Shown piece after piece: positions 28,811-37,904 of a stretch of DNA of 64,000 nucleotides. Below the pieces are notes generated by a model. That model was not told the DNA's origin and made no database searches. It saw only the letters and a list, made by a program, of their open reading frames with translations. A program made the position numbers and the translations under genes. How positions within the stretch are numbered: the stretch's first letter is position 1; each line of letters begins with the position of its first letter. The stretch is from Reyranella sp. (lineage in GTDB: Bacteria; Pseudomonadota; Alphaproteobacteria; Reyranellales; Reyranellaceae), in contig NZ_SCVC01000021.1 in the NCBI RefSeq assembly GCF_004297405.1, positions 459,910 through 523,909 on the forward strand. Direction: 5' to 3'.

Positions 28811-29747
28811 GCGAGTCTGGGTCGCGGGTCACCGCGGCCTGGTAGGTAGCGCTCTTGTGCGCCGCCTGCAGAGCGAGGGTTGCGAGATTGTCGTGGCGCC
28901 GCGCGATACTGTGGACTTGCGCCACCCCGATCAGGTCGAGCGCTGGATGCGCGAGGCGAAGCCGCAGGCCGTGTTCCTGGCAGCAGCGCGGGTCGGCGGC
29001 ATCTATGCCAATGACACGCGACCGGCCGAGTTCATCTACGACAACCTGATGATCCAGTCGAACGTCGTCGAAGCGTCGCGTCGCGTCGGCGTCGAGAAGC
29101 TGATGCTGCTGGGGTCGTCCTGCATCTACCCGCGGCTGGCGCCGCAGCCGATCCCGGAATCGGCGTTGCTCACGGGTGCTCTGGAGCCGACCAACCAGTG
29201 GTATGCCGTCGCCAAGATCGCCGGCATCAAGCTCGGTCAGGCCTACCGCCGGCAATATGGCTGCGACTTCATCTCCGTCATGCCGACCAACCTTTACGGC
29301 CCGGGTGACAATTTCGACCTGATGCAGAGCCACGTCGTGCCGGCCCTGCTCGTAAAGGCGCACCAGGCCAAGCTGTCCCAGGCGCCGACGATGGAGGTCT
29401 GGGGAACGGGTGCGGTTCGCCGCGAGTTCCTGTTCGTCGACGATGCCGCCGACGGCATGGTCTACCTGATGCAGCACTTTTCGGACGAGGGGATCGTCAA
29501 CCTCGGGCAGGGTTCGGACGTGCCGATCCGCGATCTTGTCGAGCTGATCTGTAAGGTCGTCGGCTACAAGGGAGGCATCCGCTTCGACACGTCGCGGCCG
29601 GACGGCACCCCGCGCAAGATGATCGATACGTCCTATGCAGCCTCGCTCGGCTGGAAGGCGCGCACGCCTCTGCAGGCCGGTCTCGAGGCGACCTACCGCT
29701 GGTATGTAGACAATGTCGCTTCCGAGAAGCGACGCGCCGTCGCCTGA
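28776..29747 (+). CDS. fcl: GDP-L-fucose synthase
   Basis: This epimerase/reductase (Fcl, WcaG) turns GDP-4-keto-6-deoxymannose into GDP-L-fucose with NADPH. The 323-residue protein shows [34 protein letters not shown], the YAVAK pair and [11 protein letters not shown]. It overlaps gmd by 35 bases and the flippase gene by 35 bases, so the three genes are closely coupled. Together with gmd and manC it defines fucose as a probable component of the polymer. Confidence 0.95.
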   Translation: MPSTPRYTLRNKRVWVAGHRGLVGSALVRRLQSEGCEIVVAPRDTVDLRHPDQVERWMREAKPQAVFLAAARVGGIYANDTRPAEFIYDNLMIQSNVVEASRRVGVEKLMLLGSSCIYPRLAPQPIPESALLTGALEPTNQWYAVAKIAGIKLGQAYRRQYGCDFISVMPTNLYGPGDNFDLMQSHVVPALLVKAHQAKLSQAPTMEVWGTGAVRREFLFVDDAADGMVYLMQHFSDEGIVNLGQGSDVPIRDLVELICKVVGYKGGIRFDTSRPDGTPRKMIDTSYAASLGWKARTPLQAGLEATYRWYVDNVASEKRRAVA

Positions 29748-31248
29748 GGCGGAGCTCGCGACAGGCCATCTCGACGCCGATTTAAGTCGGCGCTCTCGCC
29801 GCGGCGGCGCGCTGCTCATGGGTGCGCAGGCCGTGCGTGTCGTGGGACAGCTAGCCACGCTCGTTGTTCTGGCGCGCCTGCTGCCGCCATCCGCCTTCGG
29901 CCTGCTGGCGATGGTCGCCGCGGTTGGGCTTGTGCTCGACCTCCTGAAGGAGCTCGGCCTTTCCTCGGCCACAATTCAGAAAGCCAACCTGACGCAGGCA
30001 CAGGTCTCGGCCCTGTTCTGGATCAATGCTGCCGCCGGCTCGTTGCTGGCGGTCACCCTTGTCCTGGCGGCGCCGCTGCTGGCGGCCTTCTACGGTCAGC
30101 CGGAGCTCGCGCCGGTGGCCCGCTGGCTTGCCCTCGGCTTTGTGATGAGTGGCCTCACGGTGCAGCATTGGGCGCTGCTGCGCCGCCAGATGCGGTTTGC
30201 CGCCATCGCTGGCCTGGAGACTACGGCAGACTACGCAGGGTACGCGACGGCCATCGGCCTTGCTCTGGCGGGTGAGGGCTACTGGGCCCTGGTCGCCCAG
30301 CGCCTCGTCACGCCGGGCGTCCTTATGATCGGAAGCTGGATCGTCTGCCGCTGGCGGCCGGCGCGGCCTGCGGCTGCACCAGAGCTGGGCGACCTGCTGC
30401 GGTATGGCGCGTCCGTTACCGGCAGTGGCCTCGCCACGGCCGTGGCGCGCAGTTTCGACCAGGTGATGATCGGCTGGCTGTGGGGGCCGGCGGCACTCGG
30501 CCTTTACGAACGCACGACGCGGCTGCTGCTGCTGCCGATAAACACCATCAACGCACCGGTCTACTCCGCCGGCATGCCGGCCCTGAGCCGTCTCGTCGAC
30601 CAGCCGGAGCGCTACCGCGCGATGTTCCGCCAGATCGTGCAGAAGCTCGGCCTGCTCACCATGCCGGTCTTCGCCGTTGCTGCGCTGACGTCTGACTGGA
30701 TGGTCGAGATCCTGTTTGGTCCCTCGTGGACGGCTGCCGTGCCGCTCGCTGCGCTGTTCAGCGTGTCGGCGATCTTCCTGCCCGTGCTGATGTCGATGGG
30801 TTTGCTCTACATGACGCAAGGTCGCACAGCCGAGCTGCTGCGGGCGACGTTGATCGATGCCGGGCTCTGCCTGCTGGCGATCGTCGCGGGCCTGCCCTGG
30901 GGAGGGGTGGGTGTCGCCGCGGCGCTGGCGATTGCCGGTCTCGCGCTGCGTACGCCGCTCTCCTTCTGGCTTGCCACGCGGCATGGCCCGGTACGGAACA
31001 TCCACGTATGGCGGGCCATCGCGCCACCGGCTTCGGCGGCGCTTGCCGCGGCGGTTACCGTGGCCTTTGTGCGAGCCGTTGTGCCGCGCAATCTATCGGT
31101 GGAATCCGTGACGGCCGTCGGGGCGGCCGCCTCCGCGGTCATTGTGCTGGTGTTGCTGCTGTGGCCGGAAACGCGGCGCGAGATCCGCTCAGCCGCCCAC
31201 CACGCTGCCATCCTCATCCGACGCCGGCGCGCCGTTCTCGAGCCTTAG
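29713..31248 (+). CDS. Oligosaccharide flippase (Wzx/WzxC-like)
   Basis: A 511-residue polytopic membrane protein of the polysaccharide flippase (MOP/MATE-like) superfamily with about 12-14 hydrophobic segments. It has an N-terminal RRGGALLMGAQAVRVVGQLA block and PPSAFGLLAMVAAVGLVLDL, as in WzxC/ExoT-type proteins. It would flip lipid-linked repeat units to the periplasm for polymerisation by the Wzy-like protein encoded on the opposite strand. The start lies 35 bases inside fcl. It ends 81 bases before the convergent polymerase gene. Confidence 0.88.
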   Translation: MSLPRSDAPSPEAELATGHLDADLSRRSRRGGALLMGAQAVRVVGQLATLVVLARLLPPSAFGLLAMVAAVGLVLDLLKELGLSSATIQKANLTQAQVSALFWINAAAGSLLAVTLVLAAPLLAAFYGQPELAPVARWLALGFVMSGLTVQHWALLRRQMRFAAIAGLETTADYAGYATAIGLALAGEGYWALVAQRLVTPGVLMIGSWIVCRWRPARPAAAPELGDLLRYGASVTGSGLATAVARSFDQVMIGWLWGPAALGLYERTTRLLLLPINTINAPVYSAGMPALSRLVDQPERYRAMFRQIVQKLGLLTMPVFAVAALTSDWMVEILFGPSWTAAVPLAALFSVSAIFLPVLMSMGLLYMTQGRTAELLRATLIDAGLCLLAIVAGLPWGGVGVAAALAIAGLALRTPLSFWLATRHGPVRNIHVWRAIAPPASAALAAAVTVAFVRAVVPRNLSVESVTAVGAAASAVIVLVLLLWPETRREIRSAAHHAAILIRRRRAVLEP

Positions 31249-31329
31249 CCGCCCCTGGCGGTCGACCCGCAGGTGGCGTGAGAGGCTGGCCCGTCTGGGG
31301 GCGAAGGCGACATCCATATGCCGATCGGA

Positions 31330-32667
31330 TTATGTCGCGAACCTCGGAGGGACGAGAGATTGCCAGCGCGACATGGCGAGCTGTTCGCGGGTTGCGCGTG
31401 TGCTCAGGATCGAGGTGCCAGCGGCGATCAGCAGCACGGCCCAGGTCTTGGGGCCAACGTAGGAACCCGAAGCCTGCCCCAGGATCAGCCATACAGCCCA
31501 GCAGTAGAGAACGCTCGGTACACCCAGCATCCGCAGCCACACGGAGAGCGCCGCGAACATGATCACGCCCCCCACCAGGCCGAGATAGATCCAGTGCAGC
31601 CAGAAATAGTTGGTCAACACGTCGCCGATTCGGCTGATGCGCCAGGCGGCCTGGAAAGACGGCGAGTTCATGTAGACGTTCATCACATTGTCCGTGATGA
31701 AGGATTCGCCGGTGAGGCCTGCGCCGGCCACGGGGAAGTGACGGAAGATGTCGAAGGCCACCAACATCGGTCCGGTGAAGCGATAGAAGAAGCTCGCATC
31801 CTCGCCGCGCGACAGCTCGGCCAGGCGGGCGGCGAACAGCGACTGCCCCACAGCTACGGTAATGCCCAGCACCACTACGGAAAGCGCGATCATGCCCACG
31901 ATTCGCGTCGGTGAGCGCCGACGGTTCGCTCCGGAGAGCAGGATGAGGTAGGGGATCATCAGGAGCAACATCAGGACGAGGGTCGGGCCTGGCAGCACGA
32001 TCATCGCGAGGCCCACGAGTCCGAGATAGATCGGGAGCTTCCAGCGCCACGGGCTCACCACCAGCCAGGCCGCACAGTAATGCGTGTAGGCGAAGGTCAC
32101 GGCCGAGGGTTCGGAGGTGAACAGCTTCGGTCTGATGTGACCATAGAGGAGTTGGTCGCGGAGATCGGCATCATAGACGACGCCCGAGTCGTAGATCTTC
32201 TCGCGTACCCTGTCGCTGATCGCGCGCAGACCTGTATGATTCTCCAGAACGCAGCCGATGATGATGAAGATACAGAAACCCAGCAAAATCCCGGCGATCT
32301 GTCGCCGCTCCGCACGAAGCAAGGTCAGAAACAGGCCATAGCCGATCACCAGCCCATAAGTGAGCTGCACGAGGCCAGTGAATCGCTTGCTGAGGAAGGC
32401 GAGGTCGGTCGCAATCAGGATCGAGACGAGATAGAGCGCGACCACCCCCAGAAGGCCAGCGAGATGACGGGGCTGGATATCGTCTCGTCGGCGCCACAGC
32501 ATGATCAGGCCGGCAAAGCCCGATGGAGCGCAGGTGAGGGGAATTTTGGAAGTGATCTGGAGAGAAACGCCGAGATAGAGGCCGATCAGGAAGAGCGCGA
32601 TCAATGCCAGATCGATTCCGGTCAGGCGTCGCGCAGGAGTCTCCAGGCCTATCGCTTCTGCTGTCAT
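31330..32667 (-). CDS. O-antigen/exopolysaccharide polymerase-like membrane protein (Wzy-like)
   Basis: A 445-residue integral membrane protein with about 11-13 hydrophobic segments and a long periplasmic loop in the C-terminal half (around DASFFYRFTGPMLVAFDIF and GESFITDNVMN). This is the layout of O-antigen polymerases and ligases. The start at 32667 (MTAEAIGLETPARRLTGIDL) makes a TGATG overlap with the upstream glycosyltransferase; the frame is open 22 codons further but that part is the glycosyltransferase in another frame. Together with the flippase it indicates a Wzx/Wzy-dependent pathway. Confidence 0.82.
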   Translation of the reverse strand: MTAEAIGLETPARRLTGIDLALIALFLIGLYLGVSLQITSKIPLTCAPSGFAGLIMLWRRRDDIQPRHLAGLLGVVALYLVSILIATDLAFLSKRFTGLVQLTYGLVIGYGLFLTLLRAERRQIAGILLGFCIFIIIGCVLENHTGLRAISDRVREKIYDSGVVYDADLRDQLLYGHIRPKLFTSEPSAVTFAYTHYCAAWLVVSPWRWKLPIYLGLVGLAMIVLPGPTLVLMLLLMIPYLILLSGANRRRSPTRIVGMIALSVVVLGITVAVGQSLFAARLAELSRGEDASFFYRFTGPMLVAFDIFRHFPVAGAGLTGESFITDNVMNVYMNSPSFQAAWRISRIGDVLTNYFWLHWIYLGLVGGVIMFAALSVWLRMLGVPSVLYCWAVWLILGQASGSYVGPKTWAVLLIAAGTSILSTRATREQLAMSRWQSLVPPRFAT

Positions 32668-33971
32668 CACGGCTCGGCGATCGCTGACAAGATCTGGCGG
32701 CCACGGCTCGACCAGTCGAACTGATCGCGGCACGCCGCAAAGGCGCGTTCCTGCAGACGGTTCAGCAAGTCAAGGTCGTCGATTGCTTCGAGCACGCCAT
32801 GTGCCAAAGCGGCGTGGTCGGGAAACAGCATGACGCTGTCGTTGTGGCGCAGGGGTACACCTGCGAAGGACCCCGTCAGTGCGAAGACAGGCACGCGGTT
32901 GAAGACATACTCCAGCACCTTGAGCTTGAAGCCGCCACCGTTGCGCTCGGGCACGATGGCGATCCGGGCATTGTCGAGGAAGGGCCCGATCTCCGGAACG
33001 GTGCCGGTGAATTCGGTGGCATTGGCCTTCTGGCGAAGTTGAGCCAGGAAGGTCTCATCGGCGCTGCCGACGGCCTGCAACTCGGCATGCGCTTCGGCGA
33101 ACATCGGGTCGGCGATGCCGACGAACTCGGCCAGGTTCATGCGCTTGGCAATCCAGTCGTAGCTGCCGACGATGACGGCCCGGCGCGGCAGGTCCTCCGA
33201 GAGCTGCCGTTTCTCAATGCGGCGGCCGCAATAGCCTGGCGTCAGCACGCCCATGGGTTTGTCACAGCGGCGGCGGCGATAGAGGGAAAGATCTTCTGGT
33301 GTGATGGCGGTAACGAAATCGACCGCGTCGACCAGGTCGCGCTCCAACCACGACACCTTGAGCGCGTCGAGACGCACGGCCTGACGTTTCAAGAACAGTG
33401 GCTGGCTTTCGGCGATCTGCGCTCGCACGCTTTCTTCATGATTGTGCGAGACGTAGATCAGCCGCGGCCGATTGGGTCGGCCGGCATAGAAGTCGAGCAC
33501 ACGCGGCAGCGCCCAGCCCACCGAAATGCCATCGAAAACGACGCCATCCCAATCACCGTACTGCAGCAGCTCATCGAGCGTGCGGCGCATGCCCGAGGTG
33601 CGGCAACGATAAGCGGTGTGCGGCAGCGCGGAAGCGAGGCTTCCCCAACGTGAATGTGGCGTGTCGTCTGGCAGCCACCAGACGATGTGATCCTCGCGCC
33701 AGCCGTTGCCTTTATTTGACTCGGCGCGGCGCAGGCCTAACACCTCGACTTCGCTGCCGGCCGAGCGCATCGCATCGATCAAGCCACCCGAATAGATGAA
33801 CTGACCATTGTGGCGTGGCTCGGGGTCCGCGAGCGTCAACCACAGGCAGCGCGGTGGCCGACCCAGCCGCTCTTCAGAAGGCGTTGCGACCGGTGAAGCC
33901 GCCGAACGCGGTGCGGAAGATGATTCTGAGGTCGAAGCCGATCGACCAATGCTCGATGTAGTAGAGGTCAT
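32667..33971 (-). CDS. Glycosyltransferase (GT4-like), start uncertain
   Basis: A GT-B type transferase whose conserved part begins at RCLWLTLADPEPRHNGQ. The donor-binding half includes RAVIVGSYDWIAKRMNL and PERNGGGFKLKVLEYVFNR. The only canonical start near the gene is ATG at 33971, which gives 434 residues and a 98-base overlap with the upstream sugar-phosphate transferase. The first 40 residues are serine- and alanine-rich and look like a shadow of that gene, so a non-standard start nearer 33860 is possible. It overlaps the polymerase start by one base. The sugar is unknown. Confidence 0.75.
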   Translation of the reverse strand: MTSTTSSIGRSASTSESSSAPRSAASPVATPSEERLGRPPRCLWLTLADPEPRHNGQFIYSGGLIDAMRSAGSEVEVLGLRRAESNKGNGWREDHIVWWLPDDTPHSRWGSLASALPHTAYRCRTSGMRRTLDELLQYGDWDGVVFDGISVGWALPRVLDFYAGRPNRPRLIYVSHNHEESVRAQIAESQPLFLKRQAVRLDALKVSWLERDLVDAVDFVTAITPEDLSLYRRRRCDKPMGVLTPGYCGRRIEKRQLSEDLPRRAVIVGSYDWIAKRMNLAEFVGIADPMFAEAHAELQAVGSADETFLAQLRQKANATEFTGTVPEIGPFLDNARIAIVPERNGGGFKLKVLEYVFNRVPVFALTGSFAGVPLRHNDSVMLFPDHAALAHGVLEAIDDLDLLNRLQERAFAACRDQFDWSSRGRQILSAIAEP

Positions 33972-35385
33972 GCTCGACACGCTTCCGTATTTGTTCGACG
34001 GTGTCGGTCTCGCCTCGCCAACCATTGACCTGGGCCCAACCAGTGATGCCCGGTTTCACGCGGTGACGGGCGTCGTAGTACTTGACCGCCTCTTGATAGA
34101 GGAGAGTGCCAGCTTTGGCGGCCGTAGCGTGCGGGCGCGGGCCGACGACCGACATGTCACCGCGCAGCACGTTCAGGAATTGCGGAAGCTCGTCGAGGCT
34201 GGTACGGCGCAGGAAGGCGCCGAAGCGAGTGATGCGAGGATCGCCGCGCCGCGTGAGCTGCTCGGCGTTCGCGTCACTCTTCTCGTGGTACATGGTGCGG
34301 AACTTCCACACCTCGATCAGCCTGTTGTTGAAGCCATAGCGCTTCTGGCGGAAGAACACCGGCCCTGGGCTATCGAGCTTGATCAGGATGGCAATCGCCA
34401 GCAGGAGCGGCGAGATCAAGGTGACGATACCGGCCGCGATCAGCCGATCCTCGATGCCCTTAGCAATCCATCGCCAGTCGCGCAGCGGCCGATCGATGGC
34501 ATTGAGGAATGTGTGGCCGCCGATATGGCTCACGGAGACGGCACCGAGCCGAAGACCAAAAACGTCGGGGCAAAGCCGAACATCGACCGGCACAAGGGCG
34601 AGTTTGTTCAGCGTCTCGACGAGTTGGCGATCGGCGCCGAGTGGCAATGCAACGATTACCGTGTCGATGCCGTGGCGGCGGACGTCATTGACCAGATCGT
34701 CGACGCGGCCAAGGATGTCGTGACCCATGCAGCGGTGCGGCAGGTTTCCCGCTTCATCATCGTAGACGCCGACAACTCGCAGGTTCGAGGTTGCCGAGGT
34801 GCCGTTCAGATCGCGCAACAGATGCTGAGCGACCGGCCCGGCGCCGACGACCGCGATGCGCTCACCCAAGCGGCCCTCCTGCGCCCAACGTTGCATCCGT
34901 CGGCGCAGGAAGATGCGGCCTGCACCCAAGAGGGTGATGCTGCCCGCGAACCAAGCCGCGATCCATGAGCCATCGGCGGCATTGATGGGTTCGATGAACA
35001 GGGCTGCCAGGAACAGCACGAAGAGGGTCCCCAGCCAACCGAGCAGCATGCGTCCCAATGAGCTGTCGAGATGGGCAAACTGCGCGAAGCGATGCGCGCC
35101 AGCGAGGTGCAGAAAGTTGAGGCCGAGCACGGTGCCGAGCAACACGACGAGGACTTCGAGACGCCAGTCGATGGTCGCGCCGCGCCATTGCAGAGCGGCG
35201 ACGCCAGCTCCGAGAATGCATGCACCGTCGAACGTCGCCACGAGGCGCGTCACGATCGCTTCCGAGATCGTGCGGCCACCGGCACCGAGTACGGGTGCCG
35301 TCGTGTCGACGGCATCAGTAACGACGTCGGGGAGAGAATGCGCCATCGGCATAGCGGCCGATTGCGACTTGTAGCGAGAATTCAT
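33874..35385 (-). CDS. Undecaprenyl-phosphate sugar phosphotransferase (WcaJ/ExoY-type)
   Basis: This is the initiating enzyme of repeat-unit synthesis: it moves a hexose-1-phosphate (probably glucose or galactose) from a UDP-sugar to undecaprenyl phosphate. The 503-residue protein has about four N-terminal membrane helices. A nucleotide-binding-like segment with [17 protein letters not shown] follows, and then a fifth helix leads into the catalytic domain with [39 protein letters not shown] and [16 protein letters not shown]. The ATG at 35385 follows GGAG with suitable spacing; a frame extension to 35460 lacks support. Confidence 0.92.
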   Translation of the reverse strand: MNSRYKSQSAAMPMAHSLPDVVTDAVDTTAPVLGAGGRTISEAIVTRLVATFDGACILGAGVAALQWRGATIDWRLEVLVVLLGTVLGLNFLHLAGAHRFAQFAHLDSSLGRMLLGWLGTLFVLFLAALFIEPINAADGSWIAAWFAGSITLLGAGRIFLRRRMQRWAQEGRLGERIAVVGAGPVAQHLLRDLNGTSATSNLRVVGVYDDEAGNLPHRCMGHDILGRVDDLVNDVRRHGIDTVIVALPLGADRQLVETLNKLALVPVDVRLCPDVFGLRLGAVSVSHIGGHTFLNAIDRPLRDWRWIAKGIEDRLIAAGIVTLISPLLLAIAILIKLDSPGPVFFRQKRYGFNNRLIEVWKFRTMYHEKSDANAEQLTRRGDPRITRFGAFLRRTSLDELPQFLNVLRGDMSVVGPRPHATAAKAGTLLYQEAVKYYDARHRVKPGITGWAQVNGWRGETDTVEQIRKRVEHDLYYIEHWSIGFDLRIIFRTAFGGFTGRNAF

Positions 35386-35479
35386 CAGAGGCTCCGTACG
35401 GGCGGGTCTCGACGATATGGGGTGATTGTCTACGCCTGCTCGCGCATGTGTTGTGATCATGCTGAGGCCGCTTCACAGC

Positions 35480-36703
35480 CTAGGCGGCAAGCACGGTCGC
35501 GGCGAAGCGTTGTGGCGTTTGTGAAGCTGCGAAGGCTTGGGCAGCGGAGAGGTCGATGAACGATGATGGACCGACCTGTGCCATTTGTGTGATCGCGGCA
35601 GCGACTGCCACAGGGTCAGATGAATCGACGGAGAGACCGAGATGATGTTCGCGTGTCAGGTGCCCGACGAGGCCGTACGCTTGCGCCAACACGGGCTTGC
35701 CGGCACGAGCGGCCCAGAGCAGCACACCGCTCGAGCCGACGAAGCGCTGATAGGGCGCCAGCACAACGTCACTGCGTTGAACCAGGCTCTCGAGTTCCGC
35801 CTGGTCGAGGCGTCGGTCTTCGATGCTCAGTGAAAGTCGCGGATGAAGTGTCGAAAGATGCGCGCAACGCTCCTCGAGGCGGCTGCGCAACGCCGGGTCG
35901 ACACGGCCAGCCAGCACGACGCCGACCTTGGCGGCGGTTGAAGGAGTAAGACGTTCGAGCGCGTCGAGAACGACCAGGGGGCCTTTGCGTTCAGTCAGGT
36001 AACCGAACAACAGAAAGGTCGTGCGGCCGTTCGATTTCGGACCGTTGTCATTGCCCGCCGGGACCGTGGTCGCGACCGGATGCGTCGGATCCGGCAGATG
36101 CTCGACCTTGTGGCCTTTGGCGTAGCGTCGCGCAGCATAGGCAGGAAAGAACGGATCAAGCGAGAGAACCCGATCGAGCGCAGGATTACGCAGCATCAAC
36201 CGATAGAAGAGATTCTTGCGCACGTCGCGCAAGCGTTCGCCACCGCGCGTGCAATGACCATCGAAGCTGCCGTAATGCACGGAAGGTCGAAACAGGATGC
36301 CCGACACTGTTTTGTCCTTGGCGCCGAGACCAAGCGCCAAAGGCAGGGCGAGGAGGTCGAGCGAAAGAAAGAATCCGCTGTCGGCGCCGCTCTGTTGAAG
36401 ATGCCGCCGCATCGTCCACCAGCGTGCAAGGGCTGCAAGCGTAAGCCGCCGGTCGGTACACCAGCGCAGTTCCTGTGGTGAGAGCGGCCGCAATTCGACC
36501 CTTCCCATCACCTCGGCAGGAAGCGATCGAGCAAGTGCGAGACACAGTTTTTCCGGTGCTGCCACGGAGATCGCCGGCCGGGCGCGGTCAGCCGCTGCGA
36601 ACTCGATCAGATGCTGTAGCCACTCTTGCGAATGGCCCTCTGCATCCGGCTCGAAGACCAGAACGCGGCGCGACACAGTCTCACCGTTGCGCGGTGAGGG
36701 CAT
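35480..36703 (-). CDS. Glycosyltransferase (GT4-like)
   Basis: A 407-residue GT-B protein. The donor-binding half has TTFLLFGYLTERKGPLVVLD, EDRRLDQAELESLVQRSDVV and YQRFVGSSGVLLWAARAGKP. The acceptor half carries a non-hydrophobic N-terminus (RRVLVFEPDAEGHSQEWLQH). The ATG at 36703 overlaps the upstream glycosyltransferase by 23 bases; an in-frame GTG at 36676, just after that gene's stop, is an alternative start. The sugar and linkage are unknown. Confidence 0.8.
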   Translation of the reverse strand: MPSPRNGETVSRRVLVFEPDAEGHSQEWLQHLIEFAAADRARPAISVAAPEKLCLALARSLPAEVMGRVELRPLSPQELRWCTDRRLTLAALARWWTMRRHLQQSGADSGFFLSLDLLALPLALGLGAKDKTVSGILFRPSVHYGSFDGHCTRGGERLRDVRKNLFYRLMLRNPALDRVLSLDPFFPAYAARRYAKGHKVEHLPDPTHPVATTVPAGNDNGPKSNGRTTFLLFGYLTERKGPLVVLDALERLTPSTAAKVGVVLAGRVDPALRSRLEERCAHLSTLHPRLSLSIEDRRLDQAELESLVQRSDVVLAPYQRFVGSSGVLLWAARAGKPVLAQAYGLVGHLTREHHLGLSVDSSDPVAVAAAITQMAQVGPSSFIDLSAAQAFAASQTPQRFAATVLAA

Positions 36704-37904
36704 CGAGCCGGCTCATGAATGCGCCCAGGACACGCGGCTTGGCATAGTTCAGCTCGACGAATTCGCGGCCGCGGCGGCCGAGTTCCTGGCGCAGCCAGGT
36801 ATCGTCGGCCAGACGTAGCACGGCTTCGGCAAAACCCAACGGCTCGCCGGGCGGCACACAAAGGAAAGCACCGCTCTCGCGCTGCAGCTCCCAGAGCACG
36901 CTGCCCGGTAGCGCCGTGGCGACGAAGGGGCGGCCGACCGCCATGATGTTGAACACCTTGGACGGCACGGCGAAAGCGGCTGCCTCGGGATTCTGCGGCA
37001 CCAGATGAATATCTCCGGCCGAGAGCGCAGGCCCCAGCGCCTCGTTCGGCTGCAGCTCGGTGATATGTACGTTCGCGAGACGCCGACGGGCGATTTCGGC
37101 GGCGAGTTCGCGGCCCTGGCTGCCATTGCCCCGCAGGATGATCTCGATATCGGGGCGGCTCACCGCGAGTTCGGCAGCCAGGTCGACGATCTGGCCCAGC
37201 CCCTGCTTGCGGCCGAGATTCCCGCTGTAGAGCACTTTTACAGAGCTGCGTGCGACGGGTTCGACAACCTTGATCTGGTCGGTATCGACCCAAAGCGGCA
37301 CGACCTCGATGGGCACGGTCACGCCGATGCGGCGGAGCTGGTCCTTCATTTCGGCGGACAGGACCACCACGAGATCGGTGCGATTGAGCACGAGCCGTTC
37401 GCAGGTCCTCATCAGGCGTGCAAGGCCACTGCCACCGCCCGTCATGCCAAGCTTCTCGGCGAGGCCTGATTGGATATCGTGCACCACGGCGACACAGACA
37501 CCGTTGCGTCGCTTGGAGGCAATCCCGAGAGCCACGGACAGGATCGACGGGCAGAGCGCCAGCACGATGGGATGGCGGTCGACGCGACCGGTCACCAGGG
37601 CCGCGAGGCCGCGCAGCAGGAACTCGGCTTCATTGGCGATGCGTGCGCGAGCGCCGCCGCCGCTTGGTGCGCCGACAGGCAACCGTTCGACCGCGCTGCC
37701 GCCCACGATCTCGCGCCGGCACTTCCCGTCACGGTAGGCCGGGAAGACCTCCGGTTCGGGATAGTGCGGCAAGCCGCTCACCACTGTCGTGCGCCGCCCG
37801 TGTCGGGTCAGCCATTCGGCAATGTCGGTGCTGAACGGCGCTGACCCGATGAGCTCGGGCCAGAAATAGCGCGAGACGAACAGGACGTTTGAGGCGGGGG
37901 TCAT
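36681..37904 (-). CDS. Glycosyltransferase family 4 (WcaI/WbuB-like)
   Basis: A 407-residue GT4 transferase with the typical N-terminus NVLFVSRYFWPELIGSAPF, followed by TVVSGLPHYPEPEVFPAY. Donor-lobe blocks are VKVLYSGNLGRKQGLGQIVD and FAVPSKVFNIMAVGRPFVA. It resembles the WcaI/WbuB group, which adds hexoses or fucose in colanic-acid-like polymers. The start (ATG, complement of 37902-37904) overlaps the stop of the Wzc-like gene by 4 bases; a much longer open frame upstream is only the other frame of that gene. Confidence 0.87.
   Translation of the reverse strand: MTPASNVLFVSRYFWPELIGSAPFSTDIAEWLTRHGRRTTVVSGLPHYPEPEVFPAYRDGKCRREIVGGSAVERLPVGAPSGGGARARIANEAEFLLRGLAALVTGRVDRHPIVLALCPSILSVALGIASKRRNGVCVAVVHDIQSGLAEKLGMTGGGSGLARLMRTCERLVLNRTDLVVVLSAEMKDQLRRIGVTVPIEVVPLWVDTDQIKVVEPVARSSVKVLYSGNLGRKQGLGQIVDLAAELAVSRPDIEIILRGNGSQGRELAAEIARRRLANVHITELQPNEALGPALSAGDIHLVPQNPEAAAFAVPSKVFNIMAVGRPFVATALPGSVLWELQRESGAFLCVPPGEPLGFAEAVLRLADDTWLRQELGRRGREFVELNYAKPRVLGAFMSRLDALTAQR

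Noticed and set aside
31249..31329. Short inverted repeat between the convergent flippase and polymerase genes
   Set aside because: The best stem (CCGCC/GGCGG) is only 5 bp with no T-tract, too weak to call a terminator.
32080..32724. Plus-strand frame opposite the polymerase
   Set aside because: Antisense to a clear multi-helix membrane protein; it is charged and repetitive in a way typical of shadows.
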